DNA of 33,578 bases from Dehalococcoidia bacterium UBA1328 (GTDB lineage Bacteria; Chloroflexota; Dehalococcoidia; Lucifugimonadales; Lucifugimonadaceae), in contig DBTA01000050.1 in assembly GCA_002306815.1 (NCBI GenBank), positions 1 to 33,578 of the forward strand, read 5' to 3'. Below, one piece after another: positions 8,501 to 16,146 of this stretch. The position numbers and the translations under genes are program-made. The notes under the pieces were generated by a model. That model was given only the letters and a program-made list of their open reading frames with translations. It made no database searches and was not told the DNA's origin. Position 1 is the stretch's first letter. Each line of letters begins with the position of its first letter.

Positions 8501-9186
8501 TTGGTCAGGGTAGTTCTGGCATATCGCTGGATCGTACGGTGATAGGTGTGATGGATGAGTTCGCTGATGCGTTTGAGTTGGGTTCCGCCGATATTTACAT
8601 GAACCCCGCGGTTTTGAACGAAATCTCAAAGCGACCGATTGAGTTCAGTAATCACAAGTTCCAAATTGCGGGCGATCAAGACTCAGAAGAGATGGCTCGG
8701 TTGCTGGAAACCGTGTTTATTGATCACGGTATGACGGCGAGGGCTACGGAAGAGGATATTCGGGAAAACCAGGCACAAAATAACGCTTTCAACCAGCTGT
8801 TCCAGGGCTTTATAGGTCTTGGTTTGTTGGTTGGTGTTGCGGCGCTTGGTGTTGTTTCGTTCAGGGCTGTTGTTGAGCGCAGACAGTCGATTGGAATGAT
8901 GCGGGCGCTTGGCTACAAGGGTCGGATGATCCAAATTCAATTCTTGATGGAATCCGGTGTTGTTGCGATTCTAGGTTCGGCTATCGGAATTGGTTTAGGT
9001 GCCTTGATCGGATGGAACATTTTCAATGCGATTAATGCGGATGTTGAGGGTGTAAAGTTTGTGATTCCGTGGATGAATGTGACGATTATCGTTCTTGTTG
9101 CGGTGGTGTTCTCGTTGTTGAACACTGTGCTACCGGCAAGGCAGGCCTCGGCGATTACGCCGACTGAAGCGTTGCGGTACGAGTAG
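5578..9186 (+). CDS. Large FtsX-family ABC permease, two FtsX domains in one chain
   Basis: 1202-residue membrane protein. Order: a first membrane segment (about 11-32) and a second (about 52-75) after NIPRRKAQ; a long extracytoplasmic region; an FtsX core (about 396-527) with RTTEMGIIRAVGTKRRMLVQ; a central block of several membrane helices (about 578-770); another membrane segment near 780-810 after AARFRTGLTLAM; a second extracytoplasmic region; and a last FtsX core (about 1071-1202) with RRQSIGMMRALGYKGRMIQI, ending in PTEALRYE, a typical FtsX tail. Two FtsX half-permeases are therefore fused through a hydrophobic linker. GTG 5578 follows GGGAG. With the ATPase upstream it forms a MacB/LolCDE-like machine acting on envelope substrates that are not identifiable here. 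Confidence 0.88.
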   Translation: MEKLFGIEMDVLAGILAAGTVSVIGVILLLALRNRVLLKLAVRNIPRRKAQSVLIVVGLMLSTTIIMSALAIGDSVSSSIRTTVLDAVGETDVQLESPIEARFGDNYFDASMVDRVRDETAGDSRVDGVTPLIRETLPVLNEATDKTNAGTFVVGIDTGSLDGFREIRDLDGNLADLNAVDPDEAIINKALAEDLEAEAGDTVTLVAPSGRTEYTVIEIVENKGLAGGDGETRSSMLLDIGTIQEVLHRAGQYNSIEVSVTGGRRVDEQDSDDLAEDLQLAFINREAAQTLFDALKTPVVMEGLQAELDESGGAAAGPFASDTLEELVTELENDEVTDEFLIASTNTLTLAIVSGVIDEIGDPRLAQSLLLPMSQLVELQSTAIKNFGLDIAEIVGSQITLIFSIFGSFSIIVGLLLIFLVFVMLAAARTTEMGIIRAVGTKRRMLVQMFTYEGIVYSIGAAALGTVLGLIASVALVQIMIGALGSEDDFTFTYNVTLQSIVIAFCAGLFLTAITVAFSAYRVSKLNIVVAIRGLGQEFVKDETPVAGKRLRTALRWLGGPITQIIDSWRKRRARFGWKLPLAIGIGWLLMVVQNVAAIAAPDVEDSVVAQAITAAIVYWLAVFVWKVYKLVQPWLASGWPLLPIGLLMALSGFHPDKGIEGLASDNAALFTGGTTMLIIAVGLLVRRLMDRRGYREEPQKRVSMTFIGLGMLIFWALPFDALDWLTGELSSGVEMFLLSGVSLVAAAVWVVMHNADVIVWVVSKLIGGFGSLRPVVKMAIAYPMAARFRTGLTLAMFSLVIFTLMIFAILSNLGNAIEDEPDLVSGGFNIRAEIDPELPIGDIDGVLAASGGRLSASDFSAISSQALVQVEARESDSDELVFKGARIIASDDVWLNTNNFKLTHWDPAYGDAPAEIWAAVAADPGLAVVAGNIVSSDDFGGGEPGFGTTFRMSGIDSDLKGEFEGVGITIRPPIGQGSSGISLDRTVIGVMDEFADAFELGSADIYMNPAVLNEISKRPIEFSNHKFQIAGDQDSEEMARLLETVFIDHGMTARATEEDIRENQAQNNAFNQLFQGFIGLGLLVGVAALGVVSFRAVVERRQSIGMMRALGYKGRMIQIQFLMESGVVAILGSAIGIGLGALIGWNIFNAINADVEGVKFVIPWMNVTIIVLVAVVFSLLNTVLPARQASAITPTEALRYE

Positions 9187-9316
9187 GTGAACGCTGTTAT
9201 CTCTCATTTCGGTCCGGGGGGGAGATAGCTCCACCGTCGATCCCAGTCGAAGATTCCTACCCCCCCCCCTTCGATTTGGCTCAAGGCAGGCAAGGTCGGG
9301 ACGTCGTGGGTGTGGG
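9187..9316. other. Intergenic tail with G7 and C10 homopolymers
   Basis: Between two genes that converge. It holds a run of seven G (9216-9222) and a run of ten C (9260-9269). TATCTC (9198-9203) and GAGATA (9222-9227) could pair weakly, but no terminator with a T-run is seen. Confidence 0.6.
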
Positions 9317-10027
9317 TTATTGGAGGGAGTGGTTGCGGGGGGTGAAGCGTCGGGCGTCGAGGATTTTTCTGGCGGCGGTTAGATTTTCCGGTGTGTCGAT
9401 GTCCATGAGCGAAATACGCTGGGGATCGGATCGCTCTATTTCTTCATCGGTGAAAATCGTCACGGGTGGGTAGTCAGCGGCTGCGGCTTTTTCTATAAGC
9501 CGGCGTGGTGAAACTTCGCCTTCGTTCAATGAGTGAGTGAGGTAAGGCAACCATTGATTTCGCGGGTATATTGCGTGGAGCGGGTTCAGGATTCCGTTGC
9601 TTCTTGGGACAACCGCACTAGCGTTATCTGTGCCGTCGACGGTGGCAGTCGCGGCCATGGCGTTTACTAGCGTGCCTGAAACGAATGGATGGTCGCCAGC
9701 CACGACAAAACTGAGGTTGGTGGTTGAGGCTGACAAACCTGCGTGAATTGCGGCGATCGGTCCCAAGTGAGGCTCGGTGTCGGTGACGATGTGCATGTTG
9801 AGCGCAATTCCGAGATCAGGGACATCATCTTCCTGTCCAGGCCGTACAACGAGTATTAGTTCTGAACAGTATTTCTTAAGTGTGTCGGCGACGCGAGCAA
9901 GTACAAGTTTGCCTCCGATATGAATAAGTAGCTTGGACTGAGCAAGACCTAGTCGGCGCGATTTACCACCGCCGAGAACAATCCCGGTGAGACCGTTCGA
10001 TGGGTTGTTTGGTGGTGGGGCTGGCAT
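9317..10027 (-). CDS. mobA: Molybdenum cofactor guanylyltransferase-like nucleotidyltransferase (MobA)
   Basis: 236 residues, close to the usual MobA length. MobA joins GMP from GTP to molybdopterin to make the MGD cofactor used by many oxidoreductases. The N-terminal nucleotide loop LGGGKSRRLG and the Lys of QSKLLIHIGG are present, followed by DTEPHLGPIAAIHAGL, the metal-binding GDHPFVS (GDMPF in most relatives) and the C-terminal MDIDTPENL. Length and motifs fit MobA better than other NTP-transferases such as MocA or IspD, but MocA-type cytidylyl transfer is possible. It starts 30 bases after the DUF3179 gene on the same strand, so the two are probably co-transcribed. A plausible link is molybdoenzyme maturation. 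Confidence 0.8.
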   Translation of the reverse strand: MPAPPPNNPSNGLTGIVLGGGKSRRLGLAQSKLLIHIGGKLVLARVADTLKKYCSELILVVRPGQEDDVPDLGIALNMHIVTDTEPHLGPIAAIHAGLSASTTNLSFVVAGDHPFVSGTLVNAMAATATVDGTDNASAVVPRSNGILNPLHAIYPRNQWLPYLTHSLNEGEVSPRRLIEKAAAADYPPVTIFTDEEIERSDPQRISLMDIDTPENLTAARKILDARRFTPRNHSLQ

Positions 10028-10057
10028 TAATGAAGATCACTGACTATGCGGCAGATT

Positions 10058-11302
10058 CTAATTTTCGGTCGATAAACCATCGAAGTCGGCGCCGAAGAGT
10101 TCAGATTCTGGGTAGAAGCGGCTCCAGGCAAACCAGAAACTCGTCATTCCGGGGAGCATTTCGAGGTATTTTCCTTTGTGTTCGCCTTCAACACACTCGC
10201 CCGAGATGGCGCGCCATATAGAGCCGGTTTGCTCGTCTTCAATAAGCCATGCTTCGTATTCAATTCTTTCGCCTTCGCCTGAAGCGGTGACTTCTGCTGA
10301 TCGACGGTGCGGGTTTTTGTTCTTGCCCTTGAAGTTGAGGGTTTGTCCATTGACTAAGCGCGAGAACACCACGGCTGCGGAAGAGGCTCGTTCATGGAGT
10401 ACGAGGATAGGTTCGCGACCGAAGTATTCTTCTATAAGCGGTTTATCAATCAGTGCTCTGTATGAGTAAGCCTTCACGCTGCCTTTCATATCGAGGCCTA
10501 TGACTACGTCTTTGCCATGGAGTCGTTTATCGATCGGATTGAGACTGTGGATGCCGTTGCGGTCGTTAGCGTAGTAGCGCTCAAAAATATCGAGTTCTGG
10601 TCCACCTTCGGTCGACATTACTTCGGTGTCTGGGTGGGCTTCTTTCCAGGCAATCCAGGTGGTTGTAGTAACAGGGATTTGCTTCACTTGGGAACCGGTT
10701 AACGGTCCGGTTATTCCCTGACCCGTGAACTGGATGAAATCGCTGCCTGATTTTTCGGGAAGAGCTGGTGAGTTGAAGACGGTGTGAGTGTGTCGACCGA
10801 AGTTGAGAATTTCGTTGTTTGCTTTTGCAATGAAGCCACGGGCAGAGTAGGTGACTGGCGACCATGTCACGCTGATCGGAGTGTCGCCGTACTCTTCGTT
10901 TGAAACTTCTCTTACCCCAAGTGCTGCAAGCGGGTAGGCGGCGGCTTCACCGTTGTAGAAAACACCGATCACACGGTCGTCGTCGAGAAGTTCATCATCT
11001 GCTTCTTCAGGGTCTATGAATTCTACCGGTTCACCAGGAGCGGTACGTCGTTTACCGGGGTTTTGTCGTAATTTTTCGTAAATGACTTCTGTTTGGTTGG
11101 GGAGGTTGATTGGCACCCGTCGTGCGAAGAATCCCCATCGGGCAAGGAAGTAGACAACGAAGGCGGCAATGTAGACACCAAAGAGGAGAGTATCGAGGGC
11201 GAGTCCGGTTGCACCGAATCCGACTTGAGTTAGAAAGAAGGCCCCAATGAAGACTGCGAATGCACGGAATCTTGGGGTGAGTGTGTACCAGAAAATTTTC
11301 AT
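10058..11302 (-). CDS. DUF3179-domain membrane protein
   Basis: 414 residues. Two hydrophobic segments (about 15-50) lie at the N-terminus, followed by RWGFFARR, so the bulk is probably anchored to the membrane. The rest matches the DUF3179 layout: EPVEFIDPEEAD, VIGVFYNGEAAAYPLAAL, ISVTWSPVTYSARGF, FIQFTGQGITGPLTGSQVKQ and TTWIAWKEAHPDTEVMS. Most DUF3179 proteins carry a Cys in the TYCPLCGTA-like segment; here that stretch reads TWSPVTYSA with both Cys replaced. The biochemical role of DUF3179 is not established. Its partner mobA follows in the same direction. Start ATG 11302 has no clear Shine-Dalgarno. Confidence 0.78.
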   Translation of the reverse strand: MKIFWYTLTPRFRAFAVFIGAFFLTQVGFGATGLALDTLLFGVYIAAFVVYFLARWGFFARRVPINLPNQTEVIYEKLRQNPGKRRTAPGEPVEFIDPEEADDELLDDDRVIGVFYNGEAAAYPLAALGVREVSNEEYGDTPISVTWSPVTYSARGFIAKANNEILNFGRHTHTVFNSPALPEKSGSDFIQFTGQGITGPLTGSQVKQIPVTTTTWIAWKEAHPDTEVMSTEGGPELDIFERYYANDRNGIHSLNPIDKRLHGKDVVIGLDMKGSVKAYSYRALIDKPLIEEYFGREPILVLHERASSAAVVFSRLVNGQTLNFKGKNKNPHRRSAEVTASGEGERIEYEAWLIEDEQTGSIWRAISGECVEGEHKGKYLEMLPGMTSFWFAWSRFYPESELFGADFDGLSTEN

Positions 11303-11399
11303 GTGAGTTTGTGCTGGGTTGGAGGTTTGAATTTTTGGAGTTTCCTAGTCTGATGGTAATGGTAGGTGACGGTTGATGGGGTGGTTTTTTTATTTGAGG

Positions 11400-11494
11400 A
11401 TGACAGACTCGCCCTTTAGCTCGCTGCCTGCAAGGGAGAGAGGACTTTGTGCGGCCGCCCAGCATCAGCCGAATATCCCTCCAACAGGGTCGGG
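11400..11494 (+). repeat. Dispersed intergenic repeat, family R1 copy 1
   Basis: About 95 bases that align, imperfectly, with 15847-15938: both have a GAC-CTC-TAGCTC start, a purine-rich right arm (GGGAGAG / GGGAGGG), then GCGGCCGCCC / GCGACCGCCC and a shared GTCGGG end. It lies in the 282-base gap before the RraA-like gene. Shorter relatives are at 23209 and 24858. Confidence 0.55.
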
Positions 11495-11584
11495 TATTTG
11501 CGGTCGACTTGGGTATACTGCGCCGGCGATTTGGATGAGTTCGTTCGGATTGCGAGTGTTTCATGATTTGCTAGGAGTTTTTCG

Positions 11585-12334
11585 TTGGTTGATGTTGCCG
11601 TTCGAGTTTCAGATGAGCTTTTGAAGAAGTACGAAGGTGTTTCGAACGCTACGGTTCTTGGAGCCCTTTCCAAGCGGGGCTATCTGAAGGTTTTTATGAG
11701 TGGGGTCAAGAGCTTGGCTCCGGGACGTCGACTTGTCGGAAGAGCGGTAACACTTCGATATTTACCTTCTCGTCCTGACCTCCAAGAGCATGTGACTCGC
11801 GGCAGCCATGGTGAAGGATTTAACGAGACTCCTAGATGGGATGCACTAGAAGAACTGACTCCCGGCGACGTACTGGTTGCTGACTGCATGGGTATGAGCA
11901 TGACCTCGACCGGTGGAGACGTTGTTTTCTCACGAATTCTTTCGAAGAAGGCAGCTGGTCTGGTGACTGACGGTGGAGTTCGTGATGGTCACAAAGTGGC
12001 TAGATACGGCTACCCGGTTTACGGGGGAGGTAGTACGCCCACGATTGGCGAACCGAACGTGCTCCCTTACGAAGTGAACGAGCCGGTGCAGTGCGGCGGT
12101 GTGCTGGTTTGGCCGGGCGACGTGATTCTTGGTGATGAAGATGGTGTTGTGGTTTTGCCATCGCAACTTGCTGAAGAGATTTACGAGGAGTGTGTTCACC
12201 ACGATGAGGTAGAAGCTGCGATTCTGTGGCATACACAGAATGAAGGTATTTCACCGAAATTCTTCTACCCGTTCAACGAAGAGACCGAGAAGATTTACCA
12301 GGCGTGGAAGAACCGGGATACGTCGGTGGAGTAG
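11585..12334 (+). CDS. RraA-like protein / HMG aldolase superfamily
   Basis: 249 residues. The RraA fold covers lyases such as 4-hydroxy-4-methyl-2-oxoglutarate and oxaloacetate decarboxylase/aldolases, and the RNase E inhibitor RraA. The landmark DGGVRD (129-134) is intact, as are GDVLVAD (94-100) and the C-terminal GDVILGDEDGVVVLP. A C-terminal extension of about 40 residues after the family core (AAILWHTQNEG...) is longer than in RraA and typical of the metabolic branch, so an aldolase or decarboxylase role is more likely than RNA degradation. TTG 11585 follows AGGAG (11573-11577) by seven bases. It begins a co-directional run of catabolic-looking genes. Confidence 0.82.
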   Translation: MVDVAVRVSDELLKKYEGVSNATVLGALSKRGYLKVFMSGVKSLAPGRRLVGRAVTLRYLPSRPDLQEHVTRGSHGEGFNETPRWDALEELTPGDVLVADCMGMSMTSTGGDVVFSRILSKKAAGLVTDGGVRDGHKVARYGYPVYGGGSTPTIGEPNVLPYEVNEPVQCGGVLVWPGDVILGDEDGVVVLPSQLAEEIYEECVHHDEVEAAILWHTQNEGISPKFFYPFNEETEKIYQAWKNRDTSVE

Positions 12335-12338
12335 TCGC

Positions 12339-12722
12339 ATGAGCGATCGAGCAATTCAGATTTCAGCAGGTGGGGTCGTGGTAACTGCCGAGTTGAACGA
12401 TTCACAGACTTCGGATGCGCTGTGGGAGGCGTTGCCAATTACCGGCAGTGCCAATATCTGGGGTGATGAGATTTATTTCTCCATTCCCGTATACGAGGAA
12501 GAAGAAGAGGACGCACAGGAAACTGTTGAAATGGGGGCAGTGGCGTACTGGCCTGCCGGGAACGCTTTGTGCCTGTTCTGGGGAGCGACTCCAATGAGCG
12601 CGCCGGGTGAGATTCGTCCCGCATCTGCTGTGAACGTTATGGGTCTTATCGACGGTGATGCAACTGTGCTTGGTGGTGTGCCAGGTGGTGCTGAGGCCAC
12701 AGTTGAGCGAGTTGGCGGGTAG
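12339..12722 (+). CDS. Cyclophilin-like family protein (TM1367-type)
   Basis: 127 residues, matching the small bacterial cyclophilin-like fold (PF04126). Conserved family text is clear: DALWEALPITGSANIWGDEI, then YFSIPV, GAVAYWPAGNALCLFWGATP and IRPASAVNVMG. The catalytic role of this family is uncertain; members do not need to be prolyl isomerases. An acidic stretch EEEEEDAQE lies mid-protein. The start ATG 12339 is four bases after the RraA-like stop and the next gene follows within seven bases, so tight co-transcription with both is likely. Members often neighbour catabolic genes, which agrees with this setting. Confidence 0.82.
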   Translation: MSDRAIQISAGGVVVTAELNDSQTSDALWEALPITGSANIWGDEIYFSIPVYEEEEEDAQETVEMGAVAYWPAGNALCLFWGATPMSAPGEIRPASAVNVMGLIDGDATVLGGVPGGAEATVERVGG

Positions 12723-12728
12723 GTCAGT

Positions 12729-13796
12729 TTGTCGACAATGAAGACCGCATATTTTTATGGCGGTAAGGACATCCGGGTCGTTGAGGAAGAGATTCCGACA
12801 CCGGGACCTGGAGAAGTTCTTTTCAAGGTGATGTCGGCCGGCGTATGTGGAAGCGATCTGCACAACTACCGAGGGCACCGTGTGCGCGAGGATGTGCCAT
12901 GGCAACAGGGTCATGAACTCTCAGGGCTGATCGCTGGACTCGGTGAAGGCGTTAGCGGGTTCGAGATTGGTCAGCGAGTCGGTATCGAGGCTGAGCATTT
13001 GATCGGTTGCGGTTCGTGTGGCTGGTGTCAGGACGGGCAATATCACATATGTCCGGATAGAGGCGTGCGGCATGGTGTTCGGCAGTCCAGTCACGGTTAT
13101 TCGCAGTACGACGTCTGCATTGCCGAAAATGTGACGGTGTTGCCTGATGATGTTTCTTTCGACGCAGCGGCGTTGGTCGATTGTTACGCGTGTGGTGTTC
13201 ATGCGATCAACCGCGTGCCTGATATTGCGGGTCAGGACATTGCGATTATTGGCGCTGGCGCGATCGCTCTAACTCTTGGTCAAGTAGCGAAGGCTAGTGG
13301 TGCTGCGAAGGTGATTCTTATCGGTACGCGGCAACAGTCGGTTGACGTAGCTGTCGCCGCCGGATCTGCGGACGTTGGCGTGGTGTCATCGAGCGCTGAT
13401 CCCGTTGAAGCAGTGATGGACGTAACTGGAGGTGATGGTGCTGCGGTGACGTTTGAGACGGTCGGTGGACAATCGCAGTTGATCCAGCAGGCTGTGGAAA
13501 TGACTCGTAGAGGCGGAGTAGTTTCCGTGCTGGGGTTGTTTACTAAGCCACAAACCGTAGATCCGGTTCTGGCGATGGAAAGAGAAATTTCGATCCAGTG
13601 GTCGAATAGTTTTTCGAGCTGGAATAGCGAACGAGAATTTTCGACCGCTCTCGATTTGCTGGTTGCTGGACATCTGAACGTCGATCCGATTGTTACGCAT
13701 CACTTCGGAATTGATGAGATTGATCGGGCTTTTGCTGTTACTGACGATAAGAGGTCGTCGGGCGCGATTCGGGTGATCGTCCAACCCTGGACTTAG
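12729..13796 (+). CDS. Zinc-dependent alcohol dehydrogenase (sorbitol/threonine dehydrogenase type)
   Basis: 355-residue medium-chain dehydrogenase that oxidises a secondary alcohol with NAD(P). The catalytic zinc ligands Cys40 (GVCGSDLHNYRG) and His61-Glu62 (GHELSG) and the four structural zinc cysteines 94, 97, 100 and 108 (CGSCGWCQDGQYHIC) are all present. The Rossmann loop reads IIGAGAIALTLGQVA. Substrate is not fixed by these motifs; threonine, polyol or hydroxy-acid substrates are possible. TTG 12729 is used because AGGT lies close upstream; ATG 12738 is an alternative three codons later. The gene is in the run with RraA-like and amidohydrolase genes, where oxidising an intermediate before cleavage would make sense. 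Confidence 0.87.
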   Translation: MSTMKTAYFYGGKDIRVVEEEIPTPGPGEVLFKVMSAGVCGSDLHNYRGHRVREDVPWQQGHELSGLIAGLGEGVSGFEIGQRVGIEAEHLIGCGSCGWCQDGQYHICPDRGVRHGVRQSSHGYSQYDVCIAENVTVLPDDVSFDAAALVDCYACGVHAINRVPDIAGQDIAIIGAGAIALTLGQVAKASGAAKVILIGTRQQSVDVAVAAGSADVGVVSSSADPVEAVMDVTGGDGAAVTFETVGGQSQLIQQAVEMTRRGGVVSVLGLFTKPQTVDPVLAMEREISIQWSNSFSSWNSEREFSTALDLLVAGHLNVDPIVTHHFGIDEIDRAFAVTDDKRSSGAIRVIVQPWT

Positions 13797-13812
13797 TACG
13801 AGAGTTCCCAAT

Positions 13813-14952
13813 TTGGCAGAGCAGTTTGATCTGGTCGTGAAGGCTCCTCGGATATTTTGTGCGGCTTCTGGAGTGGATGGTCAGAGTGTAGTTGGCGTTC
13901 GGGACGGCGTGATTGAGTTGGTTGATCTAGTTGATCAATCAATTGGTGCTCCGATCTCGGCGACTCGGATTGTTGAACTCACTGAAGGCGTGTTGCTTCC
14001 GGGGCTGGTCGATTTGCATGCCCACCCTGCGAAATCGGGATCGAAGTTTGGAATCGACGCGGACAGGGATTTGCTTCCCCGTGGATCGACCACGGTGTTA
14101 TCGCAAGGTGATGCTGGTGCTAGGAATCTCGATAGATACGTTTCCGAGACGATCGAAGGTTCACGAACGCGGGTGAAACTGGCGTTGAACTTCTGTGCCG
14201 AAGGTGAGTCGAATCCTAACGGGAGATTTTTCAGCATTGACGAGGCGAGCGTTTCAGCGTGTGTCGATGCGGTGAGGCGAGGAGGGTCGGATGTTTGGGG
14301 CGTTTCTCTCAATATCGCCCTGATACAGAACCCGAATATAGATCCGCTTGAAGTGATGCGACGAGGGATTGCAGCTGCAGACGAAGTCGGGTGTCCGGTG
14401 ATGTTTGGTGCGACCAAAAATGCTGAAGTTCCGCTGACCGAACAGCTGGCGCTTCTTCGACCCGGAGATGTGATGACTTACTGCTTTTATTCGGGTCATG
14501 GCAGCATTGCGGAGGACGGTCGTCTACTTGAATGCGTATGGGAGGCGCGAGAGCGGGGTGTGCTGTTCGACGTTGGAGATGGTGCAGCGGCGTTCGGGTT
14601 TGATGTCGCGGAAATTGCGGTATCTGAAGGTTTTTTGCCGGATACGATTTCGACTGACTACTACCTGCATCACTATTCGAATGGGTTGGAGCATGATTTG
14701 CCTTACATAGTTTCGAAAATGATCGAAGTCGGTATGAAGGCCGAGGATTGTTGGTCGCGGGTGACTTCGGCGCCGGCGAAGGTGTTGGGTATGGGAGAAT
14801 CGTTGGGTCGGATAGAAGTTGGTGCTGTTGCTGATTTGTGTGTGGTTGAGCTTGGGTCGGAAGAGGAGCCCATGACAGATGGTCGTGGAGAGGTTCGATA
14901 TGGTCGACGTTGGCGACCGAAGCTGACGATTCTCGGTGGTGAAATCGTTTAG
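13813..14952 (+). CDS. Amidohydrolase-superfamily protein with degenerate metal site
   Basis: 379 residues resembling the deacetylase/dihydroorotase-like amidohydrolases related to EF_0837. HAH at 69-71 and Asp282 (DTISTD) are kept. Where relatives have a bridging Lys this protein has GVSLN (Ser165); PVHIG becomes PVMFG (Phe198), THCFHG becomes TYCFY (Tyr222) and DVGHG becomes DVGDG (Asp256). Four of the expected ligands are thus lost together, so it may bind one metal, use a different mechanism or serve a non-hydrolytic role. TTG 13813 starts the protein; the Shine-Dalgarno is weak. The gene is co-directional with the dehydrogenase upstream and bicupins downstream. The alignment to relatives is from memory. 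Confidence 0.72.
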   Translation: MAEQFDLVVKAPRIFCAASGVDGQSVVGVRDGVIELVDLVDQSIGAPISATRIVELTEGVLLPGLVDLHAHPAKSGSKFGIDADRDLLPRGSTTVLSQGDAGARNLDRYVSETIEGSRTRVKLALNFCAEGESNPNGRFFSIDEASVSACVDAVRRGGSDVWGVSLNIALIQNPNIDPLEVMRRGIAAADEVGCPVMFGATKNAEVPLTEQLALLRPGDVMTYCFYSGHGSIAEDGRLLECVWEARERGVLFDVGDGAAAFGFDVAEIAVSEGFLPDTISTDYYLHHYSNGLEHDLPYIVSKMIEVGMKAEDCWSRVTSAPAKVLGMGESLGRIEVGAVADLCVVELGSEEEPMTDGRGEVRYGRRWRPKLTILGGEIV

Positions 14953-15016
14953 AGTGTTGACGTGTCATCGCAGTTGGTATGTGCGAGAGGTACCGGGTTT
15001 AAAAGGAACTTGAATT

Positions 15017-15733
15017 TTGATTATCTGGCGAAGTGAACAAGAGGCAGCGGATCGGTACCCGGGATGTCCGAGATTTGCCCTTGCGGGAGCCGATTTTGGT
15101 CACTCGAGCTTGCATGTAGGTGACCTCTACTACCAGCCGGGTTACGGGGTGCCGCATCACTATCACACGGGCGGTGCGGAAGAGACGCAAATCATGCTTG
15201 AGGGCGAGCTGGAGTGCTGGGTTGATGGCAAGCGTATGACGGTTTATCCGGGCGACACCGTAACGGCTCCTCCTGGCACCGGGCATGCGTTTCATAATCG
15301 AACGGAGAAGGTGGGGAGGATGATTACGGCGTTTCCTCTTACCCCGCCGGAGACGATCCACATTGATGATCCAGAGCTTGAGGATGCCGACTCTCATCCC
15401 GCGATTGTTCGGGCTGATTCGCGACGAGGTTCGTATGCGGAGGGTGTGAGGGGCGTTGAGAAGGTTGAGCTTTCGGGGGATTTTTCGGGGGCGAAATCGA
15501 CGTATACGTATTTCGTTGATCTTCAGCCGGGGTCTTCGATGCCGGTGGAGTCGTTTGACGCTGAGACTGCGATATTTGTCGTTTCAGGGAGTGTTCGGTC
15601 GATTATTGGTGAGCGTGAGTTGCTGAGCACGGATGACGGTGCTGTGGTTCTGCCCGGTGAAAAGTACGGGTTCGCGAACGAGGGTGATGTCTCTGCCCGG
15701 TTGTGTGTGGTGCATCCGTTTTTGAACGGGTAG
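15017..15733 (+). CDS. Bicupin protein, N-terminal cupin intact
   Basis: 238 residues with two cupin barrels. The first has the metal triad in PHHYHTGGAEETQ (His48, His50, Glu56) and a later His in PPGTGHAFHN (His90, His93). The second barrel lacks them: GSSMPVESFDAETAIFVVSG has no histidine, and PGEKYGF has none either. So catalysis or metal binding, if any, is in the N-terminal half. Bicupins of this type include oxalate decarboxylase and glyoxylate-cycle or quercetinase relatives, but nothing singles one out. TTG 15017 follows AAGGA (15003-15007). The gene lies between the amidohydrolase and a second bicupin and is likely part of the same pathway. Confidence 0.8.
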   Translation: MIIWRSEQEAADRYPGCPRFALAGADFGHSSLHVGDLYYQPGYGVPHHYHTGGAEETQIMLEGELECWVDGKRMTVYPGDTVTAPPGTGHAFHNRTEKVGRMITAFPLTPPETIHIDDPELEDADSHPAIVRADSRRGSYAEGVRGVEKVELSGDFSGAKSTYTYFVDLQPGSSMPVESFDAETAIFVVSGSVRSIIGERELLSTDDGAVVLPGEKYGFANEGDVSARLCVVHPFLNG

Positions 15734-15803
15734 AGGGTGTTTCGGTTTGTGGGTGGTTGCGACATTCGTTATTTGAATTGGTGGATGTCGCTTTGACAGC
15801 CGT

Positions 15804-15825
15804 CCTTCGAGTGCCTCAGTATGGC
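15804..15825 (+). repeat. Dispersed repeat R3 (REP-like), copy 1
   Basis: Ends in GCCTCAGTATGGC (15813-15825), identical to 23131-23143. The left side CCTTCGAG can form an imperfect stem with the right side, so it is a small palindromic intergenic unit. Confidence 0.6.
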
Positions 15826-15846
15826 ACTTTTTGGGTTATGGAAGTG

Positions 15847-15938
15847 TTTGACCCACCCTCTAGCTCCCTGGTTGCGAGTGCGGGAGGGTGTTTGCGCGAC
15901 CGCCCATCCTCGCCGAAGGTCTCCCCAGCAGCGTCGGG
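15847..15938 (+). repeat. Dispersed intergenic repeat, family R1 copy 2
   Basis: Starts TTTGACCCACCCTCTAGCTC. The GACCCAC-CTCTAGCT-CCT core matches 23209-23228 at 18 of 20 bases, and the whole 92 bases align with 11400-11494. Confidence 0.6.
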
Positions 15939-15952
15939 CCGTTGTGGGGTGT

Positions 15953-15985
15953 GTGGTGGAATTCCCGAAGTTACGAGGGGTCTGG
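15953..15985 (+). repeat. Dispersed repeat R2, copy 1
   Basis: GTGGTGGAATTCC at 15953-15965 is identical to 23163-23175, and the following ACGAG, TCTGG and TGGGG blocks are also shared. Confidence 0.6.
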
Positions 15986-16146
15986 GATGGGGGCGCTTGT
16001 GATGCTGCGGGGTACGCGTTGAGGTGGATTTTGTTGGGTGTTATGGCGCGTGGGGGTGGGAAGCCTTGTACACTGTCGCCTCACGATTTTTAGTTTAGTT
16101 ATGTTTTTGCGGCATGTGATGTGCTGCGGTTTTGAGAGTGACTGGA

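Larger units (their letters stand above)
15734..16146. other. 413-base gap holding dispersed repeats
   Basis: No gene is supported here although open frames occur; they are low-complexity readings of repeats. It holds, in order, the CCTTCGA...GCCTCAGTATGGC element (15804-15825), an R1 copy (15847-15938) and an R2 element (15953-15985). The same three families recur at 23118-23247 in a different order. Confidence 0.6.

Noticed and set aside
15703..16093. Open frames across the repeat-bearing gap
   Set aside because: They have low-complexity, repeat-derived composition, no ribosome site and no resemblance to known proteins.
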